Assembly (NCBI GenBank): GCA_943913645.1
Contig: CALTYZ010000013.1
Coordinates: forward strand, 1-64,000
Length of the DNA: 64,000 nucleotides
Direction: 5' to 3'
From: an uncultured Corynebacterium sp.
GTDB taxonomy: Bacteria; Actinomycetota; Actinomycetes; Mycobacteriales; Mycobacteriaceae
A program made the translations under genes and the position numbers. Positions within the stretch are counted from its first letter, which is position 1. The number at the start of each line of letters is the position of its first letter. This document shows positions 51,520 through 61,900 of the stretch, in pieces. Below the pieces are notes generated by a model. The model saw only the letters and a list, made by a program, of their open reading frames with translations. It searched no databases and was not told where the DNA came from.

Positions 51520-51888
51520 ATGGCGATGCGATCGGTCCAACCAGACTTCGACAATCCAGCCCCTCAGCGTCCCCGCTTCTGCTCGACAGAACATCTCAGT
51601 CCGGAGGCGGTGGCGGCCTTTGTGGATGGGGAACTGTCGGCATCCGCGATGCGGCGCGCACGTGACCACGTCGAGCAGTGCTCTGAGTGCAGCGACGAGA
51701 TCAGTAGTCAACGTTTGGCCGCTGCACGGGTGCGTGGCTGTGCGACCGACGGTGGGATCCGGGCGCCGCAGTCACTGATCCAGAAGCTTTCGCAACTCTG
51801 TGATGAAGATTGGCCTAACAGCGCCGGCCAAGAAACAGACCGATCGGCTGTTGACAAAGCGCTTCGCGCCCTCAAGTGGTTCAAGTGA
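51520..51888 (+). CDS. rseA: Anti-sigma factor RseA (CseE), zinc-associated
   Basis: A 122-residue cytosolic anti-sigma factor with the ZAS motif RDHVEQCSECSDE (H-x3-C-x2-C), whose zinc site controls sigma binding. It lacks a membrane helix. LSPEAVAAFVDGELSASAMRRAR is the typical helical part preceding the motif. AGGAGG lies 9 bp before the ATG. It is encoded behind sigE with a 64-bp gap and is expected to hold SigE until envelope stress releases it. Confidence 0.9.
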   Translation: MAMRSVQPDFDNPAPQRPRFCSTEHLSPEAVAAFVDGELSASAMRRARDHVEQCSECSDEISSQRLAAARVRGCATDGGIRAPQSLIQKLSQLCDEDWPNSAGQETDRSAVDKALRALKWFK

Positions 51889-51911
51889 GTGCCAAGAGTA
51901 TGGTGTAGAAC

Positions 51912-52382
51912 GTGTTTTCCAGTTTTGGATGGGGCGAGTTCATCTTCATCCTCATCCTCGGGCTCATCATCGTCGGACCCGAGCGCTTACCAAGCGTTAT
52001 TGAGGATGTGCGCGCGGCTATCTTCGCTGCGCGCAAAGCGATTGCCAACGCGAAGCGCGAACTCAATGGGGAACTAGAAGATTTTGAGGAATTTCGCGCA
52101 CCGATAGACACAATGTCCCGCTACGCCGCAATGGGTCCGGCACGGGCGGTGTCGTCGCTCCTCTTTGAAGGTGATGAACAATACCTTGAGAGCTTTGACC
52201 CCCGCCGGGTCTTAGCAGAAGATGATTCCTCGCCAGCAGGCGCATCAGGTCCGCGTCCCGCGCCAGATACGTCACGCACCCAGGGGCTAAACCCCCCACC
52301 ACACAAACGCCCTCCCAGGGCCGGCGGCGAGGGGCAACCACGGCGCCGACCAGGTGGGTTTTCCTGGGAGGACGTGACGTAG
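51912..52382 (+). CDS. tatB: Twin-arginine translocase subunit TatB
   Basis: A 156-residue protein: one N-terminal membrane helix (GEFIFILILGLIIVGPERLP with the conserved G-P-E-R-L-P), then an amphipathic helix (VRAAIFAARKAIANAKRELNGELE) and an unusually long Pro/Arg/Gly-rich tail. TatB forms the receptor for folded proteins with twin-arginine signals. Reads GTG at 51912. In mycobacteria htrA lies between rseA and tatB, but here the genes are directly adjacent. It converges on mrp across only 3 bp. Confidence 0.92.
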   Translation: MFSSFGWGEFIFILILGLIIVGPERLPSVIEDVRAAIFAARKAIANAKRELNGELEDFEEFRAPIDTMSRYAAMGPARAVSSLLFEGDEQYLESFDPRRVLAEDDSSPAGASGPRPAPDTSRTQGLNPPPHKRPPRAGGEGQPRRRPGGFSWEDVT

Positions 52383-52385
52383 CGC

Positions 52386-53537
52386 CTACTGCTCGTGCGG
52401 GTGGAGCACCTGCGGGTTCAAGTTTTTGCCGGCGAGCGAATCACGTCGAACTTTGAGCTGGTTCGCGATCGCGGTCACTGCCTGGGCGGCAGGCGTATTC
52501 GGCTGGGCAAGAACTACCGGGGTACCGGTGTCACCGTGCTCACGCATCAGCGGATCGAGAGGAACGGAGCCAAGCAGTGCCACATCGCTGCCAGTCAGCG
52601 CGGAGAGGCGCTGAGCAACCTGCTGCCCGCCGCCTTGGCCAAAGATGTGCATAGTAGAGCCATCGGGGAGGGTCAAACCGGCCATATTCTCAATCACACC
52701 CGCGATGCGCTGATTTGTTTGCTGCGCAATGGTTCCCGCCCGTTCTGCTACCTCAGCCGCCGCCACCTGGGGAGTGGTCACAATAATCAACTCAGCACCC
52801 GGCACGAGCTGAGCCACTGTAATAGCAACATCACCGGTGCCTGGGGGTAAGTCCAGAAACAACACATCAAGATCGCTCCAGTACACATCCCCCAGGAATT
52901 GGGAAATAGCCCGCGTCAGCATAGGCCCACGCCAAACAATCGGCGCATTGCCCTCGACAAATTGCCCAACTGAGATATGGCGAACCCCATGCGTTATCGG
53001 CGGCATGATCATGTCATCAACCACCGTTGGCCCTATGCCCGTCGACCCCATGAGCCCGGGAATGGAGTGACCATAAATGTCCGCATCCAGGATGCCAACA
53101 GTCAGACCCTGCGCGGCAAGTGCGGTGGCGAGATTCACTGTCATTGACGATTTCCCCACCCCGCCCTTACCGGATGCCACAGCGAACACACGAGTGCGGG
53201 AATCTGGGGCCGCGAACGGGATCTCAGGGCCAGTCTGCTCACCGCGAAGCTTGGTAGACAATGCACGACGCTGCTCGTCACTCATCGTGTGCATAGTCAC
53301 GGTGACGGCTCCAACTCCATCAAGCTCTTCAAGCACCGCGCGGGTATTGCGCTCGATCGTGTCGCGCATGGGGCAGCCAGCGATCGTCAGATAGACACCA
53401 ACGGCAACGTTATTGCCATCAATCCGGATGGATTCGACCATCCCTAGTTCTGTGATGGGTTTGCCTATTTCAGGGTCTTCAACACGCGACAGTGCCTTGC
53501 GGACCGCAGATTCAGAGATCAGGTTCGTCGTAGCCAT
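52386..53537 (-). CDS. mrp: Mrp/NBP35-type iron-sulfur carrier ATPase
   Basis: A 383-residue protein: N-terminal MIP18/DUF59 domain (residues about 1-90, VEDPEIGKPITELGMVESI) and a C-terminal P-loop ATPase with the deviant Walker A SGKGGVGKSSMTVNLA and LDADIYGHSIPGLMG. It binds and transfers [4Fe-4S] clusters. The conserved C-x-x-C of Mrp proteins was not found in the C-terminal part. ATG at 53537 was chosen because the domain begins there. It is divergent from the stress gene at 53632. Confidence 0.93.
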   Translation of the reverse strand: MATTNLISESAVRKALSRVEDPEIGKPITELGMVESIRIDGNNVAVGVYLTIAGCPMRDTIERNTRAVLEELDGVGAVTVTMHTMSDEQRRALSTKLRGEQTGPEIPFAAPDSRTRVFAVASGKGGVGKSSMTVNLATALAAQGLTVGILDADIYGHSIPGLMGSTGIGPTVVDDMIMPPITHGVRHISVGQFVEGNAPIVWRGPMLTRAISQFLGDVYWSDLDVLFLDLPPGTGDVAITVAQLVPGAELIIVTTPQVAAAEVAERAGTIAQQTNQRIAGVIENMAGLTLPDGSTMHIFGQGGGQQVAQRLSALTGSDVALLGSVPLDPLMREHGDTGTPVVLAQPNTPAAQAVTAIANQLKVRRDSLAGKNLNPQVLHPHEQ

Positions 53538-53631
53538 AGATAGCCCACAGTATAAGCCGCCCGCCGGTGAAAGAAGAACCCAGGCCAGAGGCCAGATGTA
53601 TACTCTTTCGACGGAAGGGAGAAGAGAGTTT

Positions 53632-54168
53632 ATGACGAACCCACGTACGAACATTGCGGAAACTCGAAAGGTCCCAGAAGGATGGCCGGTTGGCAGCTTC
53701 AACTCTTATGCAGAGGCGCAGGCTGCCGTTGATAGCCTGTCGGACCAAGAATTTCCGGTGCAAAAACTCACCATTGTCGGTGTTGATCTGATGCAGGTTG
53801 AAAGCATCACTGGGCGGCTCACCTGGGGTCGTGTCCTTGGAGCCGGTGCCGCATCAGGCGCGTGGTTAGGTCTTTTTGTCGGGTTGCTGCTCGCACTCTT
53901 CGCAGAGCCCGGCACAGGCTGGGCTGTGTTTCTCTGGCCGCTTTTGATGGGTGCGCTTTTCGGAGTGACTTTTGCGGCAATTGGCTATGGGATGACCGGC
54001 GGCAAGCGCGATTTCGCCTCGGCAACCACGATCGTTGCCGGGCACTACGATGTCCTCTGTGAGCCGGACGCGGCGCCTCGCGCACGCGATCTGATTACTG
54101 CGATGGGCACACCTGCCTCAACCCCGCAGGCCCAGCACCAGCCCCACGTCGCACCAGAGGAGCAATAG
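53632..54168 (+). CDS. YflT/general stress protein 17M-like membrane protein
   Basis: A 178-residue protein. It starts with GWPVGSFNSYAEAQAAVDSLSDQEFPVQKLTIVG, the general-stress-protein-17M-like domain, followed by two membrane helices (GAWLGLFVGLLLALF and WPLLMGALFGVTFAAIGYGM), then HYDVLCEPDAAPRARDLI and a polar tail. The ATG at 53632 follows GGGAGAAGAGAG. Position corresponds to the mycobacterial Rv1231c-Rv1234 area. Membrane-stress role is inferred from family name only. Confidence 0.82.
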   Translation: MTNPRTNIAETRKVPEGWPVGSFNSYAEAQAAVDSLSDQEFPVQKLTIVGVDLMQVESITGRLTWGRVLGAGAASGAWLGLFVGLLLALFAEPGTGWAVFLWPLLMGALFGVTFAAIGYGMTGGKRDFASATTIVAGHYDVLCEPDAAPRARDLITAMGTPASTPQAQHQPHVAPEEQ

Positions 54169-54266
54169 ATCCTCACACTCACCGGGGGGTCGTTACAATC
54201 GAAGCATCTTCAGGACCGATTGTTCACGCCGGGAAACCTGGCCGGGAGAAAAGGAGCTATCGAACG

Positions 54267-55001
54267 ATGGTGCGCTCTGTCAACTACCCGGCGGCCGGTG
54301 CCGTAGTGTGTGCTGCGGTATCGGCCTTTTGCATATCGTGTACATCAACACCCGCGCAGCTACCCGCCGCGGGTGTTGATGCTGTTGCGGTTGCTGTCAA
54401 CCAGAGTTCTGCCGAACAGGTCGTACTTGGCCAGATTTACACTGCGATCTTCGAGTCGATGGGCTATGCAGTCAGTCAAGTCGAGGTCAATGAGGACGAT
54501 GCGAGCAACGCGATTGAACTGCTGCAACGTGAGCCAATTGACCTGGCTGTTGCGTGCACTGGTGCCTTGTTGGAGGAGCAAGACCGCGCAGCTGCCGCCG
54601 CACTTACTACCTCAGGTGAGCAGGGCGAGGAGCTCTCCGTAGCAACCTATGATGCACTGCTGGGCACGTTTCCAGCAGCTATCCGCACTGTCGATCCTTC
54701 ACCCGCGCAGGGATGCAAAGACCCATCCACCAGCGCCCAGCCTGGCGATGCAGCGGGGCTGCCACAAAACCTCATTCCGATCTTTGTAGACGGCAAGTTC
54801 GACCGCTCGACGGTGAACCGGCTGAACTTCATCACCCGAGTGATGGCGACTGATGATATTGCTGAGGCGGCTGAACGCGTCGAGCAGGGTGAGGCAGTAG
54901 AGACAGCAGTGGCCGAGTGGCTGATTGAGTACGCCGGTATGACCATCGACACAGCAGGGGATCTCAAGATGGCCCCAGATCCACAACAGCCCCAGGCCTA
55001 G
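54267..55001 (+). CDS. LpqZ-like lipoprotein (OpuAC-type binding domain)
   Basis: A 244-residue protein with a signal peptide and a Cys-containing lipobox-like end (CISC, lacking the usual Leu at -3). The mature part, NQSSAEQVVLGQIYTAIFESMGYAVSQVEV and LLQREPIDLAVACTGALL, resembles the OpuAC glycine-betaine-binding fold but is shorter. In mycobacteria lpqZ sits a few genes before kgd/odhA, as here. No transport genes are nearby, so it may bind a ligand without ABC partners. The stop converges with odhA across 52 bp. Confidence 0.72.
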   Translation: MVRSVNYPAAGAVVCAAVSAFCISCTSTPAQLPAAGVDAVAVAVNQSSAEQVVLGQIYTAIFESMGYAVSQVEVNEDDASNAIELLQREPIDLAVACTGALLEEQDRAAAAALTTSGEQGEELSVATYDALLGTFPAAIRTVDPSPAQGCKDPSTSAQPGDAAGLPQNLIPIFVDGKFDRSTVNRLNFITRVMATDDIAEAAERVEQGEAVETAVAEWLIEYAGMTIDTAGDLKMAPDPQQPQA

Positions 55002-55053
55002 CAGCATCACTTCAGCGGCTAAACCCGGGGCCTTGGGCTGCGTTGCAGTCTAG

Positions 55054-58000
55054 CTACTTGGCGAAAGCCTCATCCAGCAAGGCTTTTTCTTCCTGCTGGT
55101 GTACCTTCGCCACGCCGGTAGCGGTAGTGGACTGGGCGCGACGGGCAACACGCACCATCTCGGGCATATCCGGCACCAGATTGCGCAGGTGCTCGTTGTA
55201 GAACGGCCAGGCACCTTGGTTTGCGGGCTCATCCTGCACGAAGCGGATCTGCTTCGCGTTGGGGTAGTTCGCGAACGCGTCGGCGAGACGGTTGAACGGA
55301 ATCGGATGCAACATCTCGATACGGATGATCGCGACATCGTCGCGACCGTCCTTTTCCTTGCGCTTGGCCAGCTCATAGTAGATCTTGCCGGAGCACAGCA
55401 AGATCGTTTCCACCTTGTCATGGTTTGCGCCGTCAAGTTTCTCGTTGCCGCGGCGAACGAAGTTCGGGTCGTCGATGACGGATTCGAAGCGGTCAACCTC
55501 GATGAAGTCCGCAGGTTGAGACGTGGCTGCCTTGTTGCGCAACATTGACTTGGGGGTGAAAACGACCAGTGGGCGCTTCATCTCACCAAGTGCTTGGCGG
55601 CGTAGCAGGTGGAAGTGGTTTGCTGGGGTACTCGGCTGTGCGATGGTCATCGACCCCTCGGCGACAAGCTGCAGGTAGCGCTCAATGCGTGCAGAGGAGT
55701 GGTCCGGGCCTTGGCCCTCATACCCGTGGGGTAGCAGCATGATCAGGCTCGAAAGCTCACCCCATTTGGTTTCACCGGAGGAGATGTATTCGTCGATGAT
55801 TGTCTGCGCACCGTTCGCGAAGTCGCCGAACTGCGCTTCCCACGCCACCACCGCATCATGGTTGGCAATGGTGTAGCCGTACTCAAAGCCCAAGCCGGCG
55901 AACTCCGTCAGTGCTGAGTTATACACCTCAAAACGCCCACCGTTGCCGGACTCGATTGCGTTGTGGTCCAACGGGCTAAAGCCTTCACCATTGTCCGGGT
56001 TGTAGAGCATGGCGTGGCGCTGGGTGAAGGTTCCGCGCTGTGAGTCCTCACCAGCAAGTCGTACGAACTTGCCCTGTTCCGCCAGCGATCCGAAGGCGAG
56101 CAACTCGCCCCAGCCCCAATCAATGCCGCCCGCCTCGAAGGAACCACCGCGGTTCTTCAACACATTCTTCAGGCGCTTGTTCGGGGTGAAGTCCTCCGGC
56201 AGCTCGGCGTAGGACGCTGCCAGGCGCTTGAATGTCTCCTCGGAAATGGAGGTGTCAAGGCCACGGGTGAGCTGTTGCGCTTCCGTAATACCTGTCTGTT
56301 CACTTGGCCTACCCTCGGAGGCTTTGACATCAGAGAACACCGAATCAAGCTGGTCGTGGAAGTCCTGTGCGGCGATCTCCGCCTCTTCTTGGGTGATGTC
56401 GCCGCGCCCGATGAGATCTTTGGTGTAGCGGGTGCGCACCGATTCGTGCGAGCCGATGCGCTCATACATGATCGGCTGGGTGACCGTTGGGTCATCCGCT
56501 TCGTTGTGGCCGCGGAGGCGGTAGCAGATCAGGTCAATGAACACGTCTTTGCCGAACTCCCGGCGGTATTCCGTCGCCAGTTGGGCAACCCACGCCGCAG
56601 CTTCCGGGTCGTCGCCATTGACGTGGAAAACCGGGCAGTCGAAGCCTTTCGCAAGATCCGTCGCGTAATAGGACGAGCGCCCGGAATCTGGGGTGGTGGT
56701 GAAACCGATCTGGTTATTGACAACAATATGCACCGTACCGCCGACCGAGTAGCCCGGCAGACGCGAGATGTTCAGCGTCTCCTGCACTACGCCAAGACCG
56801 GTAAAGGAAGCATCGCCGTGCAGCATGAGCGGGACCACTGGGTAGTCTGCGCGGCCCCCCTGGTGTTTGAGAATGTCGGTCTTTGCGCGCGCCATGCCCA
56901 CAAGTACCGGGTCAACTGCCTCGAGGTGTGAAGGGTTCGCGGCCAGCGAGACTTTGATCTCACCGTCGCCGAACATTTGAATGTGCTCGCCCTCAAACCC
57001 GAGGTGGTATTTCACGTCACCAGAGCCGCCCTGCTGCGCGGCTTTGAAGTTGCCCTCAAACTCGTTGAAGATAGTGGCCACTGGCTTGCCAACAATGTTG
57101 AACAACACGTTGAGACGCCCGCGGTGCGGCATGCCGATGACGACTTCGTCGAGTCCCTGGCCTGCAGCGGTGTCAATGACTGCATCCATCAGCGGGATCA
57201 ACGTCTCGGCGCCCTCAAGGGAGAACCGCTTCTGACCGAGATACTTCGTCTGCAGGAAGTTCTCAAAGGCTTCCGCAGCATTGAGCTTCTGCAGGATGTA
57301 CTTCTGCTCGGCGCGGGTCGGCTTAGGCATGCCAGCTTCCATGCGGTCAAGCAGCCATTCACGCTCGTCGCGGTCCATGATGTGGGTGAACTCGGCGCCG
57401 ACGTGCAGTGTGTACGCTGCACGCAGGCGGGAGATCACCTCACGCAGCGTCATCGTTTCTTTGCCACCAAAACCGCCGACGTGGAAGGTGCGGTCCAGAT
57501 CCCAGATGGTCAGGCCGTGTGTTTCGATCAGCAGATCGCGTGAATCCGGCTTCGGCAGGCCCGGCTGCTGCCAGCGCAGCGGGTTGATGTCAGCGATCAG
57601 GTGCCCGCGCGAACGGTAGGCCTGGATCAGCTGCATGACGCGGGTGTCTTTGTTGATACCCGTGTTCGGCAGGTCCTGTGCCCACCGCAGCGGCGAGTAG
57701 GGGATGCTGAGGGACTCAAAGATATGGTCCCAGAATTTATCGTCTACAAGCAGCTGTGAAATGTCGCGCAAAAACTCGCCCGATTCAGCGCCCTGAATCA
57801 CTCGGTGGTCATACGTTGAGGTGAGGGTGACCAGTTTGCCCACACCGAGCTCTGCGAGTCGGTCCTCGGAGGCGCCTGCGAACTCGGCGGGGTAGTCCAT
57901 TGCGCCGACACCGACGATCGTGCCTTGGCCTTTGGTCAGGCGTGGGATGGAGTGGCGGGTGCCGATACCGCCTGGGTTGGTCAGCTGAATGGTCACCCCG

Positions 58001-58800
58001 GAGAAATCATCCATGGTCAGCTTGCCGATACGAGCTCGCTCCACAACGTCTTCGTAGGCTGCAACGAATTGCTCGAAGGTCAGCGTCTCGCACTCTTTGA
58101 TAGCAGCGACGACCAGTGAGCGTGAACCGTCTTTTTGCGGCAGATCAATAGCCAGGCCCAAGTTGATGTGCTCTGGCTGGACCGCGAAGGATTTCTTCTC
58201 CTCCTCGCGGTAGCTCTTGTTCATGTCCGGGTGCAGCTTGGTTGCCTGCACAATGGCGTAGCCGATGATGTGGGTGAAGGAAATTTTGCCGCCGCGGTTG
58301 CGTTTCATGTGGTCGTTGACCAGCGCGCGGTTTTCAAACATCAGCTTAACCGGCATATCGCGCACCGTGGTGGCCGTTGGCACCTCAAGTGACTCGTTCA
58401 TGTTCTTGGCGATTGCCTTGAACGCACCTTTGAGCAGGGTTTCACCCGGCTCCACAGTGATATTGCCGATGTTGTCTAGCGGGGATGTTTTCGGCTTCGG
58501 TTTCGAGGCAGCCGACTTTGGTTTTGTTGCGGTGATCTTGGCGGCCTGGTCAACTCGCGTTTCACGCCCGTCTTGGCTCGGAGCCGCAGTGGAGCGCGCA
58601 ACTTCAGGATCAGTCTTTGCCGTTGCGGTGCTTTCTTTCGTTGGTGCTACATGTGAGGCATTCTTGGCAGTCTTCGGCGCCCCTTTTTGTTCAAAGAGCT
58701 CGCGCCACTCTTCGTCCACGGAGGATGGATCCTCCTGGAACTGCTGGAACATCTCGTCGACCAGCCAGCTGTTCTGGCCGAATGTGGTTTCGCTGCTCAC
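55054..58800 (-). CDS. odhA: 2-oxoglutarate dehydrogenase E1 fused to E2-like domain
   Basis: A 1248-residue multidomain protein. After a short helical start (SWLVDEMFQQFQEDPSSVDEEWRELFE) and an Ala/Lys-rich linker comes an acyltransferase domain without a lipoyl part (about 100-360, with SFTHIIGYAIVQATKLHPDMN and TSTYDHRVIQGAESGEF carrying the catalytic His and Asp). The thiamine-diphosphate-dependent E1 follows (GMPHRGRLNVLFNIVGKP, GDGE-type residues and HNEADDP, LLPHGYEGQGPDHSSARIERYLQL). This fusion is the actinobacterial OdhA/Kgd type, which feeds 2-oxoglutarate into succinyl-CoA; its activity is controlled by OdhI and PknG. Start is GTG at 58800. Confidence 0.97.
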   Translation of the reverse strand: MSSETTFGQNSWLVDEMFQQFQEDPSSVDEEWRELFEQKGAPKTAKNASHVAPTKESTATAKTDPEVARSTAAPSQDGRETRVDQAAKITATKPKSAASKPKPKTSPLDNIGNITVEPGETLLKGAFKAIAKNMNESLEVPTATTVRDMPVKLMFENRALVNDHMKRNRGGKISFTHIIGYAIVQATKLHPDMNKSYREEEKKSFAVQPEHINLGLAIDLPQKDGSRSLVVAAIKECETLTFEQFVAAYEDVVERARIGKLTMDDFSGVTIQLTNPGGIGTRHSIPRLTKGQGTIVGVGAMDYPAEFAGASEDRLAELGVGKLVTLTSTYDHRVIQGAESGEFLRDISQLLVDDKFWDHIFESLSIPYSPLRWAQDLPNTGINKDTRVMQLIQAYRSRGHLIADINPLRWQQPGLPKPDSRDLLIETHGLTIWDLDRTFHVGGFGGKETMTLREVISRLRAAYTLHVGAEFTHIMDRDEREWLLDRMEAGMPKPTRAEQKYILQKLNAAEAFENFLQTKYLGQKRFSLEGAETLIPLMDAVIDTAAGQGLDEVVIGMPHRGRLNVLFNIVGKPVATIFNEFEGNFKAAQQGGSGDVKYHLGFEGEHIQMFGDGEIKVSLAANPSHLEAVDPVLVGMARAKTDILKHQGGRADYPVVPLMLHGDASFTGLGVVQETLNISRLPGYSVGGTVHIVVNNQIGFTTTPDSGRSSYYATDLAKGFDCPVFHVNGDDPEAAAWVAQLATEYRREFGKDVFIDLICYRLRGHNEADDPTVTQPIMYERIGSHESVRTRYTKDLIGRGDITQEEAEIAAQDFHDQLDSVFSDVKASEGRPSEQTGITEAQQLTRGLDTSISEETFKRLAASYAELPEDFTPNKRLKNVLKNRGGSFEAGGIDWGWGELLAFGSLAEQGKFVRLAGEDSQRGTFTQRHAMLYNPDNGEGFSPLDHNAIESGNGGRFEVYNSALTEFAGLGFEYGYTIANHDAVVAWEAQFGDFANGAQTIIDEYISSGETKWGELSSLIMLLPHGYEGQGPDHSSARIERYLQLVAEGSMTIAQPSTPANHFHLLRRQALGEMKRPLVVFTPKSMLRNKAATSQPADFIEVDRFESVIDDPNFVRRGNEKLDGANHDKVETILLCSGKIYYELAKRKEKDGRDDVAIIRIEMLHPIPFNRLADAFANYPNAKQIRFVQDEPANQGAWPFYNEHLRNLVPDMPEMVRVARRAQSTTATGVAKVHQQEEKALLDEAFAK

Positions 58801-58936
58801 GGCAGTTGTTCGCCTTCCTTTTTTTCGTGTGCTGTACGTCGTATCGACAGAACTTCAAACCGACTCTAATTAAATATGCTCACCCAACGCGAGCTCTCTC
58901 GCAATTCCCTTTCGCACCGCCGGTCAACTACCCCCA

Positions 58937-61900
58937 TTATTGGTGGATATCCCACATTCTGGTGTAGCGGCCGCCGGCCTTGCGAAGCTCATCGTGCGTC
59001 CCATCTTCAACGATGCGACCACCCGAAATCACAAGAATGCGATCCGCGCGCGCTGCGGTAGCAAGACGGTGTGCTACGACCACTGTAGTGCGCCCAGCCG
59101 TGGCGTATTCAAAAGCATCGAGCACCGCTTTTTCCGTCGCTGGATCGAGTGTCGCGGTAGCCTCATCAAACAGCACCACATCCGGCTCTAGCATCTCTGC
59201 TCGTGCGAGTGCGATAATTTGGCGCTGACCTGAACTCAGCCCGTGTCCGCGAGCTCGAACTTGAGCGTTGAACCCGCCAGGAATCCCAGCGATGATGCCA
59301 AGTCCGCCAACGCGACGGGTGGCATCTTCAATCTGTGCGGACGTTGCTTCAGGCACACCGTAGGCAATATTGTCCGCGACCGTGCCAGAAAACAGGTACG
59401 ACTCTTGCGGCACCTGTGCGACTGCACGCCGCCACTGTGACAGCGGGAACGCGGCAACGTTGATCCCTGATGCGGTCACCGCGCCTTCGGTTGGATCGTA
59501 GAATCGCGCCAGCAGCTTGACGACGCTCGATTTGCCCGCCCCGGTTGGCCCCACCAATGCCACCGTCTCCCCAGGTCGGAGGGTCAGATTCAGGTGGTCA
59601 ATGGTGGGAGAGCTCGTGCTGTCGGGGTGGTAAGAAAATGAGACGTCGATAAGCGAAAGCTCACCTTGGGCAGCCCGACGAGCAGCGGGATTTGTGCCCG
59701 TATCCGGCACCGTTGGGCGCTGCGCGAGCAGGGTGGTGATGCGATCAAAACTCACAGTGGCTTGCTGCCACGAGTCGAAGACTTGCCCGAGCTGTTGAAT
59801 CGGCCCATAGAGTTGGCTGAGATACATCGTGAATGCCACGAGGATGCCAACGGAGAGATCTCCCTCAGCGACGCGCTGTGCCCCGATGCCCACAACCGCT
59901 GCGGTCATGATCTGAGAGATGGCCTCCATCCCCGGGAAATAGGTGGCCATAAGGACGATGATGCGCATACGCAAACGCCGGTAGGTGTCCGATTCGGCGG
60001 CAAACCCGCGCTCGGCAGGTGCCTGCCCGCAGTGCATCTGGGTGACGCGGATGCCGCCGATTAACTCAGCGAACTCCCCGTTGACCACTGAGGCTTGTGC
60101 GCGAGAGGCGGAATACAGCCTGGTAGCAAAAAGACGAAAGGCAACAGTTGCACCGACGATGACCGGGACCGCACCGAGAGCAACGAGGGTGAGACCAGGA
60201 TCGGTTGCAATCAGCATTGCGCTGACCCCGATCAGGCTGCCTGCGGCCACAATGGCTTGTGCAAGGCCAGTTTGCAAAAACGACGACAACGTGTCGATAT
60301 CGGTTGTCATGCGCGTCATAATCCTGCCGGACAAGCGCGATTCGAAATAATCCATCCCGAGCTGCTGCAGGTGGGCGTATGAGCGCAGTCGCAGACCGTA
60401 GAGCAAACGCTCCCCGGCGCGCGATGACAACACGGTCATCATTGCTTCTGCCGCCCAGGCGATAACGACGACGCCGAGCGCCGCTGCCCCCACGGTGAGA
60501 AGGAAATCCGAATTACGAGTCTCAATTCCTTGGTCAACGGCGGCGCGAATCAGGGTGGGAAAGGCGAGATCTGCAAAGACCCCGACCACCAAGAGCAGCA
60601 CTGTGGCGGCGATCAGCCCGCGCACCGCGCGAAACAGGTTGGAGATCTTGAACGGGCTTGTGGGTTCACGCAGCCTGGCCAGCGTCGCTTCCGACAGTCC
60701 AGGGTGTTCGCTGGGGTGGGGCAGTGCTGCGATGCGGCGCGCAAGTTCCTTCGTTGGGGGAAGATGTGGTGATGGTGGCGCAACCTCAGGCCAAAGCGAG
60801 TCAGCTTGTGGCTTAGCTACGACAGGTGCAGTGTTGCACCCCTCAGGAGTCATTTTCTCAGGATTCATCGATGCTTGGTAGGCAGGGGTGCGCATCATGG
60901 TGTCGCGGTCACCGTCGGCGGCGACGCGCCCGCGATCGATAACGACTACCCGCTGCGCACGCTCCACGGTGGATTGGCGGTGTGCGACGGCAATTATGGT
61001 CACACCTGCGAGGTGCTCGCGCAGGTTGTTCAGGATTATCGCCTCAGTTTCAGCGTCGATAGCTGAGGTCGCGTCATCGAGAATGAGGACTGCAGGTTGC
61101 GCGATCAGCGCGCGGGCCAAAGCAATACGTTGACGCTGTCCGCCCGAAAGTGTTAACCCACGCTCACCAACGGGCGTGTCATAGCCCTGGGGTAGTGCGG
61201 TGATGAACTCGTCTGCGCAGGCCAGTTGTGCCGCCTCGGACACGGCACTGACCAGTGCTGAACCGCTGAGTTCGTGGGGTGCTCCCACGGCGATATTGTC
61301 AAACACTGAGGTGGAATAGAGAAACGTTTCGTCGAAAACGCAGGTAACGGCCCCGCGCAGTGCATCGGGGCTCAGGGTGGGGTAGTTGATGGGGTTGCAG
61401 GAGGCGTCGAGAAGCGAAATGCGTCCTGCATCTGGAGTGTAGAACCCGCCTGCAAGCAGTACCGCCATGCTCTTGGCGCTGCCCGGTGGGCCGACAAGGG
61501 CAACAGATTCGCCCGGCTGCACACGAAGTGAGAACTCATCGACAACGGTGTGACCACCAAGGCTTAAACTCACAGCATCAAACTCGATTCCCTTCGGGCC
61601 AGAGGGAACGGCAGTGACCGGGGCGTGCTGAATATCGGGGGCGAGCTTTAAGACGTCTTCGAGACGGTCGATGGAGCTCATGCCCATCTGCATGCGCACA
61701 TATTGGTTAGTCAACGCCGCCATTTGTGCAGTCATTGAGCTCAGATATGCGGTGAAGGCAACAAACGCACCAAGTGAGATGCCACCACGAATCGCGGTGA
61801 GACCACCGGCGACAATGGTGATGACGAGCGCGAGCTTCGGCAGTTGGGAAAGTACCGGTTGAAAACGGGCGGTGAGCTTCGCAGCGCGCATTTTCACCGC

